The translations under genes and the position numbers were made by a program. From assembly GCA_014058105.1 (NCBI GenBank), contig JACGCM010001421.1, forward strand, positions 81,999 through 145,998: 64,000 nucleotides of DNA, written 5' to 3'. The first letter of the stretch is position 1. Each line of letters opens with the position of its first letter. This DNA is from Kingdonia uniflora. Lineage: Eukaryota; Streptophyta; Magnoliopsida; Ranunculales; Circaeasteraceae. The notes below the pieces were generated by a model. The model had not been told where the DNA came from. It saw only the letters and a list, made by a program, of their open reading frames with translations, and ran no database searches. Shown here in pieces: positions 24,927-36,024 of the stretch.

Positions 24927-25145
24927 CCGAAGTCACGAGTGGCTTTGGTTGAGAGAGAATGTGTTAAAAATTTAAAATTTGAAACAGAGAAATTATGGTG
25001 TTTGAGTGGGTGGAAGTTACGTGATATTGGGAAGTGATGGGCATTAAATGATGATACGAATATATATGACGGTTATGTTTGAATAGTCGCGTCTGTAATG
25101 AATGATGACGATTGGGAAAATGTACCTACATAATAAATTTATGGT

Positions 25146-25153
25146 TATATAAA
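25146..25153 (+). promoter_or_regulatory. TATA box of the element C antisense gene
   Basis: TATATAAA, 55 bases upstream of the ATG at 25208 and outside the LTR. It is oriented for transcription of the aORF, away from the 3' LTR and against pol. Inferred from sequence only. Confidence 0.55.
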
Positions 25154-25207
25154 GAGTACATTTAGCAAATCTTTAGAACAATTCTTGCATGCGTAACTCT
25201 TTCTGAG

Positions 25208-25429
25208 ATGGTGAAAACTCAGAGTATGGTTCTTGAAGAGAGGATTACGTCTGGAACACAGAGGTTGAAGTTGAAATACTTTGGTGACAATTCTTTAGAA
25301 ATGGAGATCCCTGCCCCTATTCCTTCGACGTATCAAGTCTTGTCGGGAGAGGAAACGGTTTATGCTGAGGAAGATTTCTACTATAAGTGGAGATTTCATG
25401 TCTTTGTCTTGACAGGCGAGGAACGTTGA
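25208..25429 (+). pseudogene. Element C antisense gene, first exon
   Basis: Open from the ATG at 25208 to a TGA at 25427-25429. It begins MVKTQSMVLEER; the corresponding exon of element B (minus strand, ATG at 46171) begins MVKTRTQRAVEAR, and the DNA around both starts is alike. The start is chosen for that match and for the TATA box 55 bases upstream. No known domain. The sequence after the stop (to about 25640) contains further short frames rich in G, E and R. Probably the N-terminus of the multi-exon aORF protein. Confidence 0.5.
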
Positions 25430-26455
25430 GCCTGTATCCGCACCCTTGCGGAAGACAGAGTTAGGGCTTCATATGCAAGGAAAGGTGTATCTGCGGGGTA
25501 GATATGCTGATTTCTTATATTACCATGGATTCTAAAGATGGGACCTCTTCATCTCTACCAACTCTTCGATGGTGGTGGTTATAAAAGAGGCGGTGATGGC
25601 AGTGGAGGAGGAGAACGAGAAGGGGGTATCTACTGATGCATTTCCATCATGATTTGGCGCTCAGAAGACCTTCATCTTGTTTTGTGGAGGGCAGCACTGA
25701 ATCTACTGCTTGCATATTTTTTGCTTAGAGTTCGACTGGGCTCCAACCGAGCCATGTGAGGGAAGATCTTTGCTGGTTCTAATGTCTTCTTTGCATCAGG
25801 GTGAAGAATTACTGAATTTAAAAAGAACTGGAAGATGTGATGCCTCTGCGTGCCTGAATCACATGTGACTTCGAACAAATAGGAAGAAAATTGTTATCTG
25901 TAAGTACCTAGAGTTTCGTGCTGCTCGAATAACAGTTCGTTGTATTCCTGAGATTGATGTTCTGAAAAACTTGTCATCTGCAAGTCGTATGTAATATATT
26001 TGATATGAATAAAAGTTGATATTCACGAAACTGTGTATAGAAAAACTTCTTGAATCAACCTAAAATGTGTTGGGTGTTAGTTGAATTACTATTGATAAGT
26101 GATAAAATAATATTGTAATGCTGCTCGAACTGAGATGAATTTGTGCTGACAATGTCATACTGATATAAATAATTTATGTTTAACAGGTGAGTAAAAGAAA
26201 TTGTAGGAAATATGTAAACTCGGGCTGCTACATGTCGATAGGGACACTACTCATGGTGGCGTAAGGTCGAGTGTAATAACTATTGTGAGTACTAGTGAGG
26301 GGATAAGTTCAAATAATTTATTCCAAGATTTTGGGTTTCTGTTACGAGATACAAGATAAAAATCATGTATTTTGAGGGGACAGTAAGTGAGAAACGTATA
26401 AATACGGGTAGGATGAAAGAAAAATGGAAGAAAGATTAGGATGGTATGGCTCGAT
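25430..26455 (+). other. Unassigned part of the element C antisense gene (intron or small insertion)
   Basis: About 1 kb with no counterpart in element B, where the flanking exons are much closer. AT-rich with a GGAGGAGGAGAACGAGAAGG stretch near 25604. I see no transposon ends and cannot tell an intron from an insertion. Confidence 0.35.
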
Positions 26456-26690
26456 TTTAAGGATTCATCTTGCCGTGGAAGGACAGTCAGCTATAGAGGT
26501 TGCTTAAGTACGTGAATGGATCTTTGAGTTCGTTTGGTTACAATGCCGAACTACTAGGGAAGGAATTTGAGTTCGAAGGTTAGATGTAAGGAAACCTCGT
26601 GAGTATGCTCGTTATTTTGATGAGGTGTGCTTCTATAAATTGGTGAGGGATTCAGTAGAGCGAGAAGAGTTGGCTGGTTTGTTTATTGAA
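26456..26690 (+). pseudogene. Element C antisense gene, second exon
   Basis: One frame reads KPREYARYFDEVCFYKLV and then RDSVEREELAGLFIEG, just before a splice-donor-like GAAG/GTAAGATCG at about 26688-26697. It aligns with the element B stretch MRLF-stop-RSVEDYKKFI then LMIAREEI (about 45900-45970, minus). Stops upstream in the same frame show decay. No known domain. Confidence 0.45.
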
Positions 26691-27053
26691 GGTAAGATCG
26701 AATTTAAAGTTCTGAGGATCGACAAATAATGTGGTTAGATGATGTTTGTTTAAGTTACCAAGGCTGAGATGGATGTCGTGTAAAGAGTGTCTTATGATTA
26801 ATATAATTGTTTTGAATGTAACAGAAATAATATAAGTCAATCGGATCCTCTATAGGGGCGAATCTGCTTTGAGACTGTTTTAGCAAACATTTTGAATAAG
26901 TTTGAACCTCTGTACAGTATACAAAATGACGTCAATCACTATAAATATATTAATCAAGGACAGAGAATCAAAAATATGAAAATGCAGAAGCTTCTAGTTT
27001 TGTTTTGTATACAAAAGGAAATAGAACTCTGACATTGTACAGAGTGAGTCATC

Positions 27054-27478
27054 ATGAATATGGGGAGGTCAGGAAAAGATATGGAAATCGGGAGAAAAAA
27101 TATGTTAAAAAATGAAGGGAGTTGTAATGATGGAAAGGTTATTTTATCGAAAAGGTATAAGGCGTCTGACATGGAGAGTGGAAAGGATGCCTCGGTTCTG
27201 GAATCGAGGACGGTTCGTGCGAGGGGCAATAAATGCCAACCGCATGAGAGAGAAAGGATAAATAGTTCTTCTTCATCTCCAAACAAACGTTTTACCACTT
27301 CAAAAAATTTGGAGTGCACTCAGAGAGAAAGACAAAAGATAAGGGGATTCGATAAAGAGTTATCCGAAGGTAAAAATGGTTGAAGAGAGTAAAAGATTCT
27401 GGAACTCGTAGGCGACAATACAGCAGCGTTGTGAGGGGAAAGCTCGACTCTACTGCTGATTCTCATTCAGATACTGAA
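27054..27478 (+). pseudogene. Element C antisense gene, third exon
   Basis: Contains CNDGKVILSKRYKASD, then SVLESRT. Element B has CNDGKVFSPKRYDTSD and SVQESRT at the same place (45302-45586, minus). The exon ends with an ADSHSDTEG-like stretch followed by a donor-like GTTAGTAG at about 27479. In element B the exon ends ADSHSGAEG plus GTAAAT. The middle is basic and Ser-rich, resembling a nuclear or nucleic-acid-binding linker. One stop lies after GKNG (27381-27383). Its continuation is on the other side of the CACTA insertion, at 49640. Confidence 0.65.
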
Positions 27479-27514
27479 GGTTAGTAGAGATGTATGCGAT
27501 ATATGTTGACGTAC

Positions 27515-27563
<49 letters not shown>

Positions 27564-27647
27564 GTGTGTGTGTGTGTGTGTGTGTGTGTTAAAGATATAT
27601 GTTATATGTAAACGATTGATCAGAGATATATGATGAATATATATATA
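27515..27647. repeat. (TA)n(TG)n microsatellite at the CACTA insertion site
   Basis: A TA run (about 27519-27546) is followed by TG repeats to about 27590 and more TA-rich sequence up to the CACTA end. It lies in the intron of the element C antisense gene. Confidence 0.9.
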
Positions 27648-28340
27648 CACTAGGCCAAAACGAGTAAAAAATGACGGGTCAGGTCAATCGTAATTTTGCT
27701 AAAGTAACTTCCATTTTAGTCGGAAAAAGCGTCGTTCTTTTTGCAGTAGTTTTATGCTTTCAACTTGAAATCCGTCGTAATATCTGTCGTTTTTAGTTAA
27801 AATTGTGACACATTTATGAATCGCTTTATGCATTACAAAAAAAATACACAAGTATCAGTCATTATTTTTATCGTATTTGTTTTATTTTATGATTTATTAA
27901 TCTGATGTTTTATGCGTTGCAATACAATGCCAAAATCGCATAATTTGTCGTAGTTTTAAAAAAAATGACATACAAACTAGTTGCGGTATTTGTCACGTAA
28001 AAACGTCGACGTATTAGATACAATAATTGACGATGATTTTAGTCACTTCTCGTAATTATAAATTTCAAAATTTTATTAAATAATATTTGTTTACTTAAAG
28101 ATTCTTTCATATACTCTTACAATTAGAACTAAATGGATTTGAACCATCATTGTCTAAAGTTCATGAGAGCTCTTGCCATTTAGAGCTTATAGTTCTATCA
28201 GTAAAGATGCATAAAAAGATAATGTCTATAATAGTAGCAATTGTGGGGTTATATTTTTAAGGGAACACACCTCATATTTGCAAACCTCCAGGTAACAGTA
28301 ACATTATCTTACGGTCGTCTTCTGTGTGAAGAAGACTAGG
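27648..28340. other. CACTA left subterminal region
   Basis: Non-coding. Motifs such as GTCGTTCTTTTTG, CCGTCGTAAT, CTGTCGTTTTT and TTTGTCGTAGTTTT recur in both orientations between 27720 and 28060. Subterminal repeats of this kind bind the TNPA-type protein in known CACTA elements. No gene. Confidence 0.55.
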
Positions 28341-28361
28341 CAGAAACATGCAGCTTTCAAC

Positions 28362-29692
28362 TTACTGCTGCATCTTCTTCTGTAAAATAGATAAGTCCAG
28401 AGCCGATCCATACATCTTTACCAAAGCTTCTACACACCATCCATGTCCATCATCCACTGTTGGCATCCTCACTTCAAGAAACGGCATCACAGGCTGATGG
28501 GTCTGTGGCGAAACAGCTCCAGCGAAAACCCTCAGGACGTTAGACGCATCTAAATCCATGCAGACACTAATCTCTGGAATCCCTTTGGTGCTGACGGTAT
28601 TCCAATGATCTTAAAGTAACCCAGAATACAGTTTTCATCCACTTTCTTCCCTTCGCCTTCATAAACAACAATTAGCGCCTCCGTTTGGTTATCACGTGTA
28701 GTTGTAAACCACATCTCTTTCCTTGCTGGCATTGTCATATTCCTAGGAATGATAGGCACAAAAGTATGTCCATCTACATCAATGCCAAGACTCTGTGGTA
28801 TTACTTGTATTGTTAAAAGGTCCAGGCTCCCCAGTAGATCACTCACTCCAGAAGCCACGGCTCCTTCCAGTGCAGCACTGCAAACCACAGCTTCCAAAGG
28901 GTCCATCTCCATATACGCCTCATCTTTTTTACATAACTCCAAAACAAGGCTTTTTACCTTGGGGATGTTGGAGCACCCACCCATAAGTATGACATCGCTT
29001 ATATCCTCTACGTCAACTCTCGTAGCAAACACACATTATTCTACAAGGCTCTCACATTTCTCGAACACTTTTCGGTTAACCTCCTCGAATTTAGGCTGCC
29101 CCAGGACCTTACATATTCTCAAGCCATTTTCTAGATCTACGTCTATCATGACAATGTCCTGTGAGGAAAGCATTATGACTGCATCTTGAGCTGCAACTCT
29201 TAGTAACCCCATTGCTTTCATCTCATTATTTTTGTGGCTCAAGAAAAGACTATCCATATTGGGAAAGAGATGATGCATTATGTTCTGAACAATATCTTCT
29301 CCTCCAATGTGACTACCTGACAGGGATTTGATCTGTGAAACTCCTCCAGTAGTAGCAGTTACACAAAGATCACAATAACCAACACCCATATTGAAGATCA
29401 TGGCTATATTCTCACTTCCGTTACCCATGTTATCATGCACCATCTGCTGTTGATGTTGTCCATATAGAAGAGCCATAACTGTTTGTTCAGGCATCAACCT
29501 TAGTATAAACAGCCCTGCCATGGCACATGCTCGCTCTATCCGAGTCAACCGAAACTGACTAAATAATACAGGAATGGTGAGTACGAAGTTTCGTACGTCT
29601 CTTTTAAGTTGTAGCTCAGCCATGACCCTTAAATACACTAGAAAAATGGAAAGGACTTCTTCTGGAGTAGTCAATTTCCACACATTGTTCAC
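28362..29692 (-). pseudogene. HSP70-8 (HSP70T-2)-like gene fragment captured in the CACTA element
   Basis: The C-terminal two thirds of an HSP70-superfamily protein of the plant HSP70-8 type, an atypical cytosolic HSP70. The 29036-29692 segment begins with an acceptor-like TATCCTAG and VNNVWKLTTPEEV and includes RIERACAMAGLFILRLMPE, the nucleotide-binding-domain region. A TAA after ESLVE interrupts it near 29036. The frame resumes with ILMGGCSNIPKVKSL and LEAVVCSAALEGAV (28550-29032), then the substrate-binding part; a frameshift near 28555 leads to the C-terminus RMPTVDDGHGWC and a stop at 28362. The N-terminal ATPase part is absent, apart from a possible degenerate exon at about 29745-29815. 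It is not a working chaperone. Confidence 0.85.
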
Positions 29693-32246
29693 TAGGATAT
29701 ATCAAGAATCATAATGACATAAACAAGTGAATATAGACATACCGACGTATGGGATAGTGTACTAGTTTCAGGTATTGTGTCGATGGATCTACTGGTGGTC
29801 AGAGTTTCATTATTTAGAGTTTCTCTCTTCTCCTATCTCTGAACTAGAGAGCGTGACCTTCTTAGATGAGCTGCAGAATAAAAAGAAGATTAGTCAATAT
29901 TTATTTTGGTATTCCTCAGTAAGAGATTGAATATCTCAATACACATACCTCCTTTAACAAGGTAAATTAACAAGGTAAAATACTAGTATATATGGCCTCG
30001 TATATAAATTCTAAAATATAGTAGATTACAGGTTTGTAGACAGGTTACACCTGGATCATATACCACATACAATGCCAAGCTTCTCTAGAGAAAATAGGTG
30101 CCATCATTTCTACCCACCTGCACCAGATAACAATTCTATGAAATATAATCCTTATTATAGATGAATTTGTAACATGTGATGATAAATGATAAGATGAATA
30201 CCAATGAAATAAACAAAAATTATAAGTATAATACATAGGACAAGCAGGCTTGCAAATCTTTACCCTGAGCATGGAGGGCCAGTACTGTTGCTATCACACC
30301 TCCTTCCACCAGTTAACTTATACATCTATTTGTTGCATTAACATATAATGAGTTAGTATACAAGTATAGTAGGTCAATTCCAGAGTAGCATCTAGTGCTA
30401 GTTGCGAAATATGTAATCCTTCCTCTTTAATTTTCATCTTACCCAGCCTCTGCCCTTCCTCAATATATAGCGTCCTATTATTTTCATCTTACCCAGCCTC
30501 TTTAACTATTGTAAATCCAAACCAGTCATTTGTAAATCCAATTTATTTGAGGCGGGGTAAGATGAAAATACATGTTTCTCTATTTAGCTATTCCTCGATT
30601 GCAATATCAGGAAGGGCAGAAGCAAAGAAGATGTATGTGGTTGGAGCAAATATCCTAACACACAAATATGAAAAATTTACTCATAAACCTCATAACAATA
30701 TTAGGTGACTACTACTCTATTCAACAAAAACAAATATACGCTACCTGAAGCCTGAATAAATTCCAGTAGTCCAATCTTGCTTATAACATGTTTTTCTTCC
30801 ATTCACGTCTTTTGTGATCCCTTTAAATGGAGCTTCGAAGTCACCCATCTCTGCATACAACAAAACTGCAATAATCAAAAGATAGGGCTCCTTAATCTAT
30901 ATCAAGATGAAAATAAATTTACAAACAACAAGAAAAACAAACCACTTGCCTTAGTTATATCTTTGACAAGCACCGAAGGTGTTTCTTCTACTTCGAAGGC
31001 AAGAGAAGTGCTTTAAGTTTTTCTCAGCTCAGAAAGGTTCACATTTATTGGTTGTAAGGAACTTTAGAGAGAATGGAACTGATTTGGTGAAACTTGGCTT
31101 CCTAGTGCGGTACTGTAAGGAATGTTCAGTCCTTGACATCGAGTTCCCTCTTTGGAATCCAGACTACAGGCGTGATTATCATCTCTTTCTTTTTCTTTTG
31201 TCCTATTAGAAACCCTATAATAGAATATCATATTACTGTCATTATAACTATTAATATTTAATTACTAAATGCATTCATGTTTTCAATTACTCAAATAAAA
31301 TAAAGGGTATAACTATTATTTACCTTGGTAGTCTTTAATGACAGAAATTCATTTAAGAGAAGCAATGCTTTATTTGTTACTTTGAAATAGGTAGATATGG
31401 TTTTGGCTTGAATGAAGTAAAATGTGTGCTTGATGGTCACAGATAACATTAAAAAATTTACTACTTTCAATAAAATAAACATAATGAAAACACAAAAGCT
31501 AGAGAAAAACAAACCCTATTCTACTAACAACCCTAAAAAAAAGACCTTGGTTCATCTACATATGGCCAGAAAGAGTTGTGAGCAGTACGGCAAAAATTCC
31601 AAGGAGAATCGTACTTAGTAAAGGGTAGATGCAAAGGGTTATATTATCGACATCATTTTCAATCTTGAAAGCTGAGCTAGTGAAATAATCCGGCATCTTC
31701 CATGAATAACTATTCATGATGTAGGTATTAATTACTATTATCTATATACATGGTATAATTCTCTTGGGTAGGTATAAATATAGTAAAAATGTAAGGAAAA
31801 AGCCTTTATTACTTTTCTCGCTCGTTTTAAAAAACAAATGTCTTTTGGCAAGATAACCAAGTGCAACTCGGGATAGTCAGTCAAAAAATAAAATAAATTA
31901 TATCTTAATGGAAGTTCTCATAGTATCCTTCAAAATGAATTAGTAGTCAAATTCCTCACTAGAGACATGACGGAGCCCATTGCTTCCAACTTCAGTATTA
32001 GACAACTCCAAAAATTTAGTTCACAAGGCCTGAGCTTCGAAAACCCAACATTAAATATGTAAATATCAGTACCACAACAAACTGAAAGAAATAAAGCTTT
32101 ACTATAAAAACAATTACTGCTACTCTTCGGCTAGGCTTACATGGACAAACTGAATTTATGAATTGGGAAAAGTATATACATCCACTATTCTACATTATGC
32201 AAATATGCAATCAACAAAAAGGAGTGGGTCTAAAATGGTAACCTAC
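29693..32246. other. CACTA interior, mostly unassigned
   Basis: Short intron- and exon-like pieces on the minus strand, for example splice-like borders around 30240-30310, but no recognisable protein. It includes an inverted-repeat cluster at 30429-30619 (separate entry). Probably introns and exons of captured genes plus transposon filler. Confidence 0.4.
30429..30619. repeat. Small fold-back structure with a duplicated arm
   Basis: ATTTTCATCTTACCCAGCCTC occurs at about 30429 and again about 51 bases later. Its near-perfect reverse complement lies at about 30549-30569 (GAGGCGGGGTAAGATGAAAAT). A second pair, CTGCCCTTCCT (about 30456) and AGGAAGGGCAG (about 30609), flanks it. The sequence could form a branched hairpin. 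No TA or other target duplication is seen, so it is not firmly a MITE. Confidence 0.6.
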
Positions 32247-32314
32247 CAAGTTAATCATCCCTTCATCGCCAATCTTACATGAATCCAAGTTCAAGCTCTC
32301 CAAACTTGTTAACC
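32247..32314 (-). pseudogene. Captured leucine-rich-repeat exon
   Basis: Between an acceptor-like TTTTCTAG and a donor-like GTAGGT, the minus strand reads LTSLESLNLDSCKIGDEGM. This is a perfect LRR unit of the cysteine-containing, F-box/LRR (RNI) type. The exon is about 68-72 bp; 72-bp exons, one repeat each, are typical of some plant genes of this family. No neighbouring repeat exon is clear. I infer a second captured host gene in the CACTA element, on the same strand as the HSP70 fragment. Confidence 0.45.
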
Positions 32315-33330
32315 CTAGAAAATTCATTATTGTTTACATGTTTAGTTTTATTTTTCATTTTTCAAAAGAAATATATATAGAAAAAAAGATAGGAAAGGAG
32401 AGCACCTTTAAGGTGTACCAAACATGCACCTTTAGGATCATACACATCATAAGAGAAACATCACAATAAGAATGTCTCACCTGGAAATGTTATGAGTTCT
32501 TGTTACAGCTTTGCACCTCTGGCTTGTACACCTCATGCTTTATCCTCTTGACTTTACAGATTTTGTACACTGTAACAGATAAACAAAACAACATGGTCAA
32601 TAGATTTGGTACCACTGTACAGATATACAGAACAACATTCTAGGCAGATGGTACTGCTAAACAGATAAAGAAATAGATAAAGCATAAACAGATGGGCAAA
32701 GCATAAATAGATGGATAAAGCATTAGTGTACCACTTTATAGTATTCCCCCAACCTTGAATTAAACTAACAATGACTCTTAGTACAAGCAGTATCAAGAAT
32801 AACAATGTTCATTGTTTTCTGCATCCACTGTATGTTCTGCTGGTACTCATCGAACAGAGAAGTACAAAATCTATATGAACATCAGGATCTAGAGCCCCTG
32901 TCATCTTCGCCAGCCAAATGTTCCATGACAAAGCCTCGACCACTATTTGACAAAGTCTACTGAAAGTACAATAAACCTGATATGACCTGATACAATATTA
33001 GACAGACGCGGATATTTATGTAATGCCCTTTTTATTTTGATTGAATTTTATGTCACTAAAGAAATCGTTGCACCATTCCCTGTTACACAGAGGATGTAAT
33101 GTATATACCACATGAAAGGCCTAACTTTTTTTCTTTTTTTTAACAACGTAAATGTAGTATGAATGAATGAAAATAGTAGTATGAATATATTTCTTACATT
33201 CTAGGTAATGTTTAATTCTTAAAGACCGTTACTATCTTAACAAGATACCCCTTTTGTTTAGTTTAAATCTCCTACCACATCATAAACTTTACTCCCGTGC
33301 ACTGATAACCCCTTACAAGTACCCGTTGAT
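32315..33330. other. CACTA interior, no gene recognised
   Basis: AT-rich with short degenerate internal repeats such as ACAGATAAA and ATAGATGGATAAAGCATA near 32660-32720. No coding content is recognised. Confidence 0.4.
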
Positions 33331-34605
33331 ATGTTTTGAATTGCTGATTCCTTATAAGTGTCCACCACTACCTTAGAAGCATCCATCACCTCCTTAGAAG
33401 CATTCATCACCACCCTTACATATCACCCTTACATGCATCACCAGCACTGGTACCTCCTTAGAAGCATCCACCACTACCTCACATGCATCCACCAATACCG
33501 GTACCTCCTTAGAAGCATCCACCTTTACCTCCTTACAAGCATCCTCCATCAATAATGCCTTACAAATCGGTGTCTCCTTTGAAACATTCACTACTACCTT
33601 CTTTCAAACATCTACCACCGGTAATGCCTTACAAGCTGATACCTCCTCTGAAGCATTCACTACTACCACCCTTCAAGCATTCATCACAGGTTCCCCCTTA
33701 CGAGCCAATGCCTCTTTTGAAGCATCCACCTCAGATACCTCCTTAGAAGCATGCACTTCCTTTCAAGCATCCACTATCTTCATAAAATTTGACTATCAAT
33801 GTTACCTTCATAGAGGCATCCACATCTAGTACCTCTGTAGGACCATCTTCTAACGATACACCACGTTTATGATTTTCTAACCAACAATCAGCAACCAATA
33901 CTGCCAAATCTTTAGTTGTAGCATTTTTTGAGGTAACAAAATCTTCTGAGGTCATAACTACTGTGCTACCATCAGTCGAAATAATTGGAGCATAACTTTC
34001 AATCTCTACTGGTCCTTAAAAACTGCAACCACATGTACCTCTTTAGACAATGTATCCACTTCAATTTCCGGTTATATGAAGTCATCATGCTCATCATTAG
34101 CTTCTACATCCTCAACCTACTGTATTACATCCTCAACTTGGTGTATTAAACCTGCGGCACCTTTGTCAACATGTTCTGAGTGGTCTACTACCAGCTCCGA
34201 CCTTAGTGGTGTTGTATTTATTCAGCAACCATCATTAGCTTCTACATCCTCAACTTGCTGTATTACATCCTCAACTTGCTGTATTACACCCGTGGCACCT
34301 TTGTCAACATGTTTGGAGTGGTCTACTACCAGCTCCGATGTCAGTGGTGTTGCATTTATTCAATAACCATTGAACAGGTTGATCACCCATTGAACTTGTG
34401 TCGAAGCAATTTTTTAACCTGTGAACCTCCTACTTCAACATCCTTTCTAACAGGAAGAGATACGTTAGCTTGGGAAACTTCCTTCCTAACGAACTTTGGC
34501 CGTTGGCTTCCAGCATTTGCTTTCTCCATGATAGGCCCAACTGAATCAAGCCATACTACCCAATGGCAAGGGCCCATTAAAACCCATAGCACCGAAGCTC
34601 ATTAG
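33331..34605 (-). pseudogene. Repeat-rich hydrophilic ORF remnant in the CACTA element
   Basis: The minus strand shows one interrupted frame built of repeats: VDASKEVPVLVDACEVV-like units (33394-33591), further SKE/CKA units to about 33760, and VEDVIQQVEDVEAND units inside a 138-bp direct duplication (34092-34367). The upstream end (34383-34592) includes PVRKDVEVGGSQVKKLL. No known domain is recognised. Such acidic, repeat-rich proteins occur in CACTA elements and in captured genes alike. Stops and frameshifts make it non-coding today. Confidence 0.4.
34092..34367. repeat. 138-bp tandem duplication
   Basis: The unit starting CATCATTAGCTTCTACATCC occurs at 34092 and 34230. The copies differ by a few substitutions. 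It lies in the repeat-rich ORF. Confidence 0.85.
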
Positions 34606-35333
34606 CTACCATCACTTGTACTAGAAAGTTATAAAGCATTGCAGATAGTTAAAGGAGGCACCTAAGGAGGTATGAACAAATTAGATTACAGGGACAACAA
34701 TTCATTAAGTTACACTTATCAGTAGCTTGTGATCCTGCATGAACTGAAACATGGGAAAACAATTACTTATGGTCAAAGGTCCACCTGAACAAGATACGTT
34801 ATCTCGCAATAGAAGGTTGCGAGTTACTGAGTGTCTAGACTGATATGTACTCCTATGGCAGGGTAAATGTGGCTTTTAACCCGACTTAGTGTGCTAGATA
34901 ATTAAAACTCATAATACGGAAAAGAAAATTGTTATTCTACTAATCGGTAGAATTGACGTTTAAACATTACATGACCCGCATAGCTAAAGGCTGGCCTTTT
35001 GAAATTATGATTGTTCTAGTTGCTAGTGATTCCTTAAAATACAGATATCTTAGAATAGTTCAAGGAACAAGACAGGAAACAAGCATTTTAAACTGACCTT
35101 TGTTGATAACGTAGGTAGATCAAAATTCTTGATGGCAAGTTCCCCGTTTCTCGAAAAGCTCAACTTGGTTCGTGGTAGAAGTAGGCCAGAATCTATTCAT
35201 TTCCAATGTATGTCATTCCCAACATTTTCAATAACTTTAAAACTTGCCATGCCACCATCAATAACAATTTTATCACTTACTATGATACCTGCCACCCATT
35301 CATTTAGAAGAAAATAAGTAGAATAACAATAGG
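34606..35333. other. CACTA interior left of element B
   Basis: No certain gene. A minus-strand stretch near 35126-35320 (GIIVSDKIVIDGGMASFK) is open for about 35 codons and might be a captured exon. It is too short to name. Confidence 0.3.
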
Positions 35334-35338
35334 GTAAC
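35334..35338. repeat. Target-site duplication of element B, left copy
   Basis: GTAAC directly before the LTR; the right copy is ATAAC at 48032-48036 (4 of 5 identical). Five-base duplications are usual for Ty3/gypsy insertion. Confidence 0.65.
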
Positions 35339-35908
35339 TATAGGGACTTATCCCTCGAGTTAAGGACACTCGATCTCATCTATACCTCGAGCTCAATAGA
35401 CTCGACCTTATCCAATACCAGACTCATGCTTAAACAAATGCGTTAATAGTTACAGATCGACCACAAACTCAAGAAGAACGTGGATCGTCCACAACATAAA
35501 TAAGCAAAACAAATGCACAGACACCGGTCCTCCCACGAGCTAGCAGTTATACACTCACTGCCAGACTCCACTTTCAGAGAACGTGTTCGAGCATGATGTC
35601 AAACTGAGCGTAGGGTCTATAAGGCAGAGCTCCTAAGGAAACGGGGAAGGAAGAAAAGAATTCACACAGACATTTACTTATATTTAGCTATTTTATTTAG
35701 ATTAACTCTTGTAATCAGATTCTTTCAATCTCTCAAGCAATAATAGTACTTTACAAAATCTTCTACTCAGGTCGTGGTTTTACCTATTCATAGGCTTTCT
35801 ATGCTAAATACCTTTTTCAAGTGTTTATCTCTATTAATTCTTGCATAGTAATTCTTGGTGTAAGGATCGATTTCAAGCTAGTTTGAGCTTTACGAAATCT
35901 GGTCCTAT
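35339..35908 (+). mobile_element. 5' LTR of element B
   Basis: Starts TATAGGGACTTATCCCTCGA (TG changed to TA) and ends at GGTCCTAT before the primer-binding site. It contains a TATA-like TCTATAAGG (about 35615) and the common block with ACCTATTCATAGG at 35769-35809. It aligns with the 3' LTR at 47442-48031 with scattered substitutions and small indels. Confidence 0.9.
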
Positions 35909-35909
35909 T

Positions 35910-35927
35910 TGGCGCCGTCTGTGGGAA
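35910..35927 (+). other. Primer-binding site of element B
   Basis: TGGCGCCGTCTGTGGGAA directly after the 5' LTR. The first nine bases match the complement of the 3' end of plant tRNA-Asp; the rest does not fit it well. This form is common in Tat-like elements. Confidence 0.7.
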
Positions 35928-36024
35928 CGCACGATTTTTCACGTACTTAGGACCCATTGATACTTATTGCTCGAATAGTATTCAATTAGGTTCAAACACG
36001 TCAATCTTTGGAATCGTCTGAAAT

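Noticed and set aside
24335..27647. Separate fourth Tat element
   Set aside because: Its antisense exons continue collinearly at 49640 once the CACTA element is removed, so it is part of element C.
30240..30310. Captured exon with splice-like borders on the minus strand
   Set aside because: About 50 bp with acceptor- and donor-like sites but no recognisable peptide; splice consensus alone is too weak.
31291..31400. Another LRR exon near the captured LRR unit
   Set aside because: LNEFLSLKTTK before a GTAAAT is only vaguely LRR-like and lacks the conserved Asn/Cys positions.
35126..35320. Minus-strand exon resembling homocysteine S-methyltransferase (VIDGGMASFK)
   Set aside because: Only about ten residues fit the VIDGGxA motif; the rest shows no match, and the stretch is too short to name.
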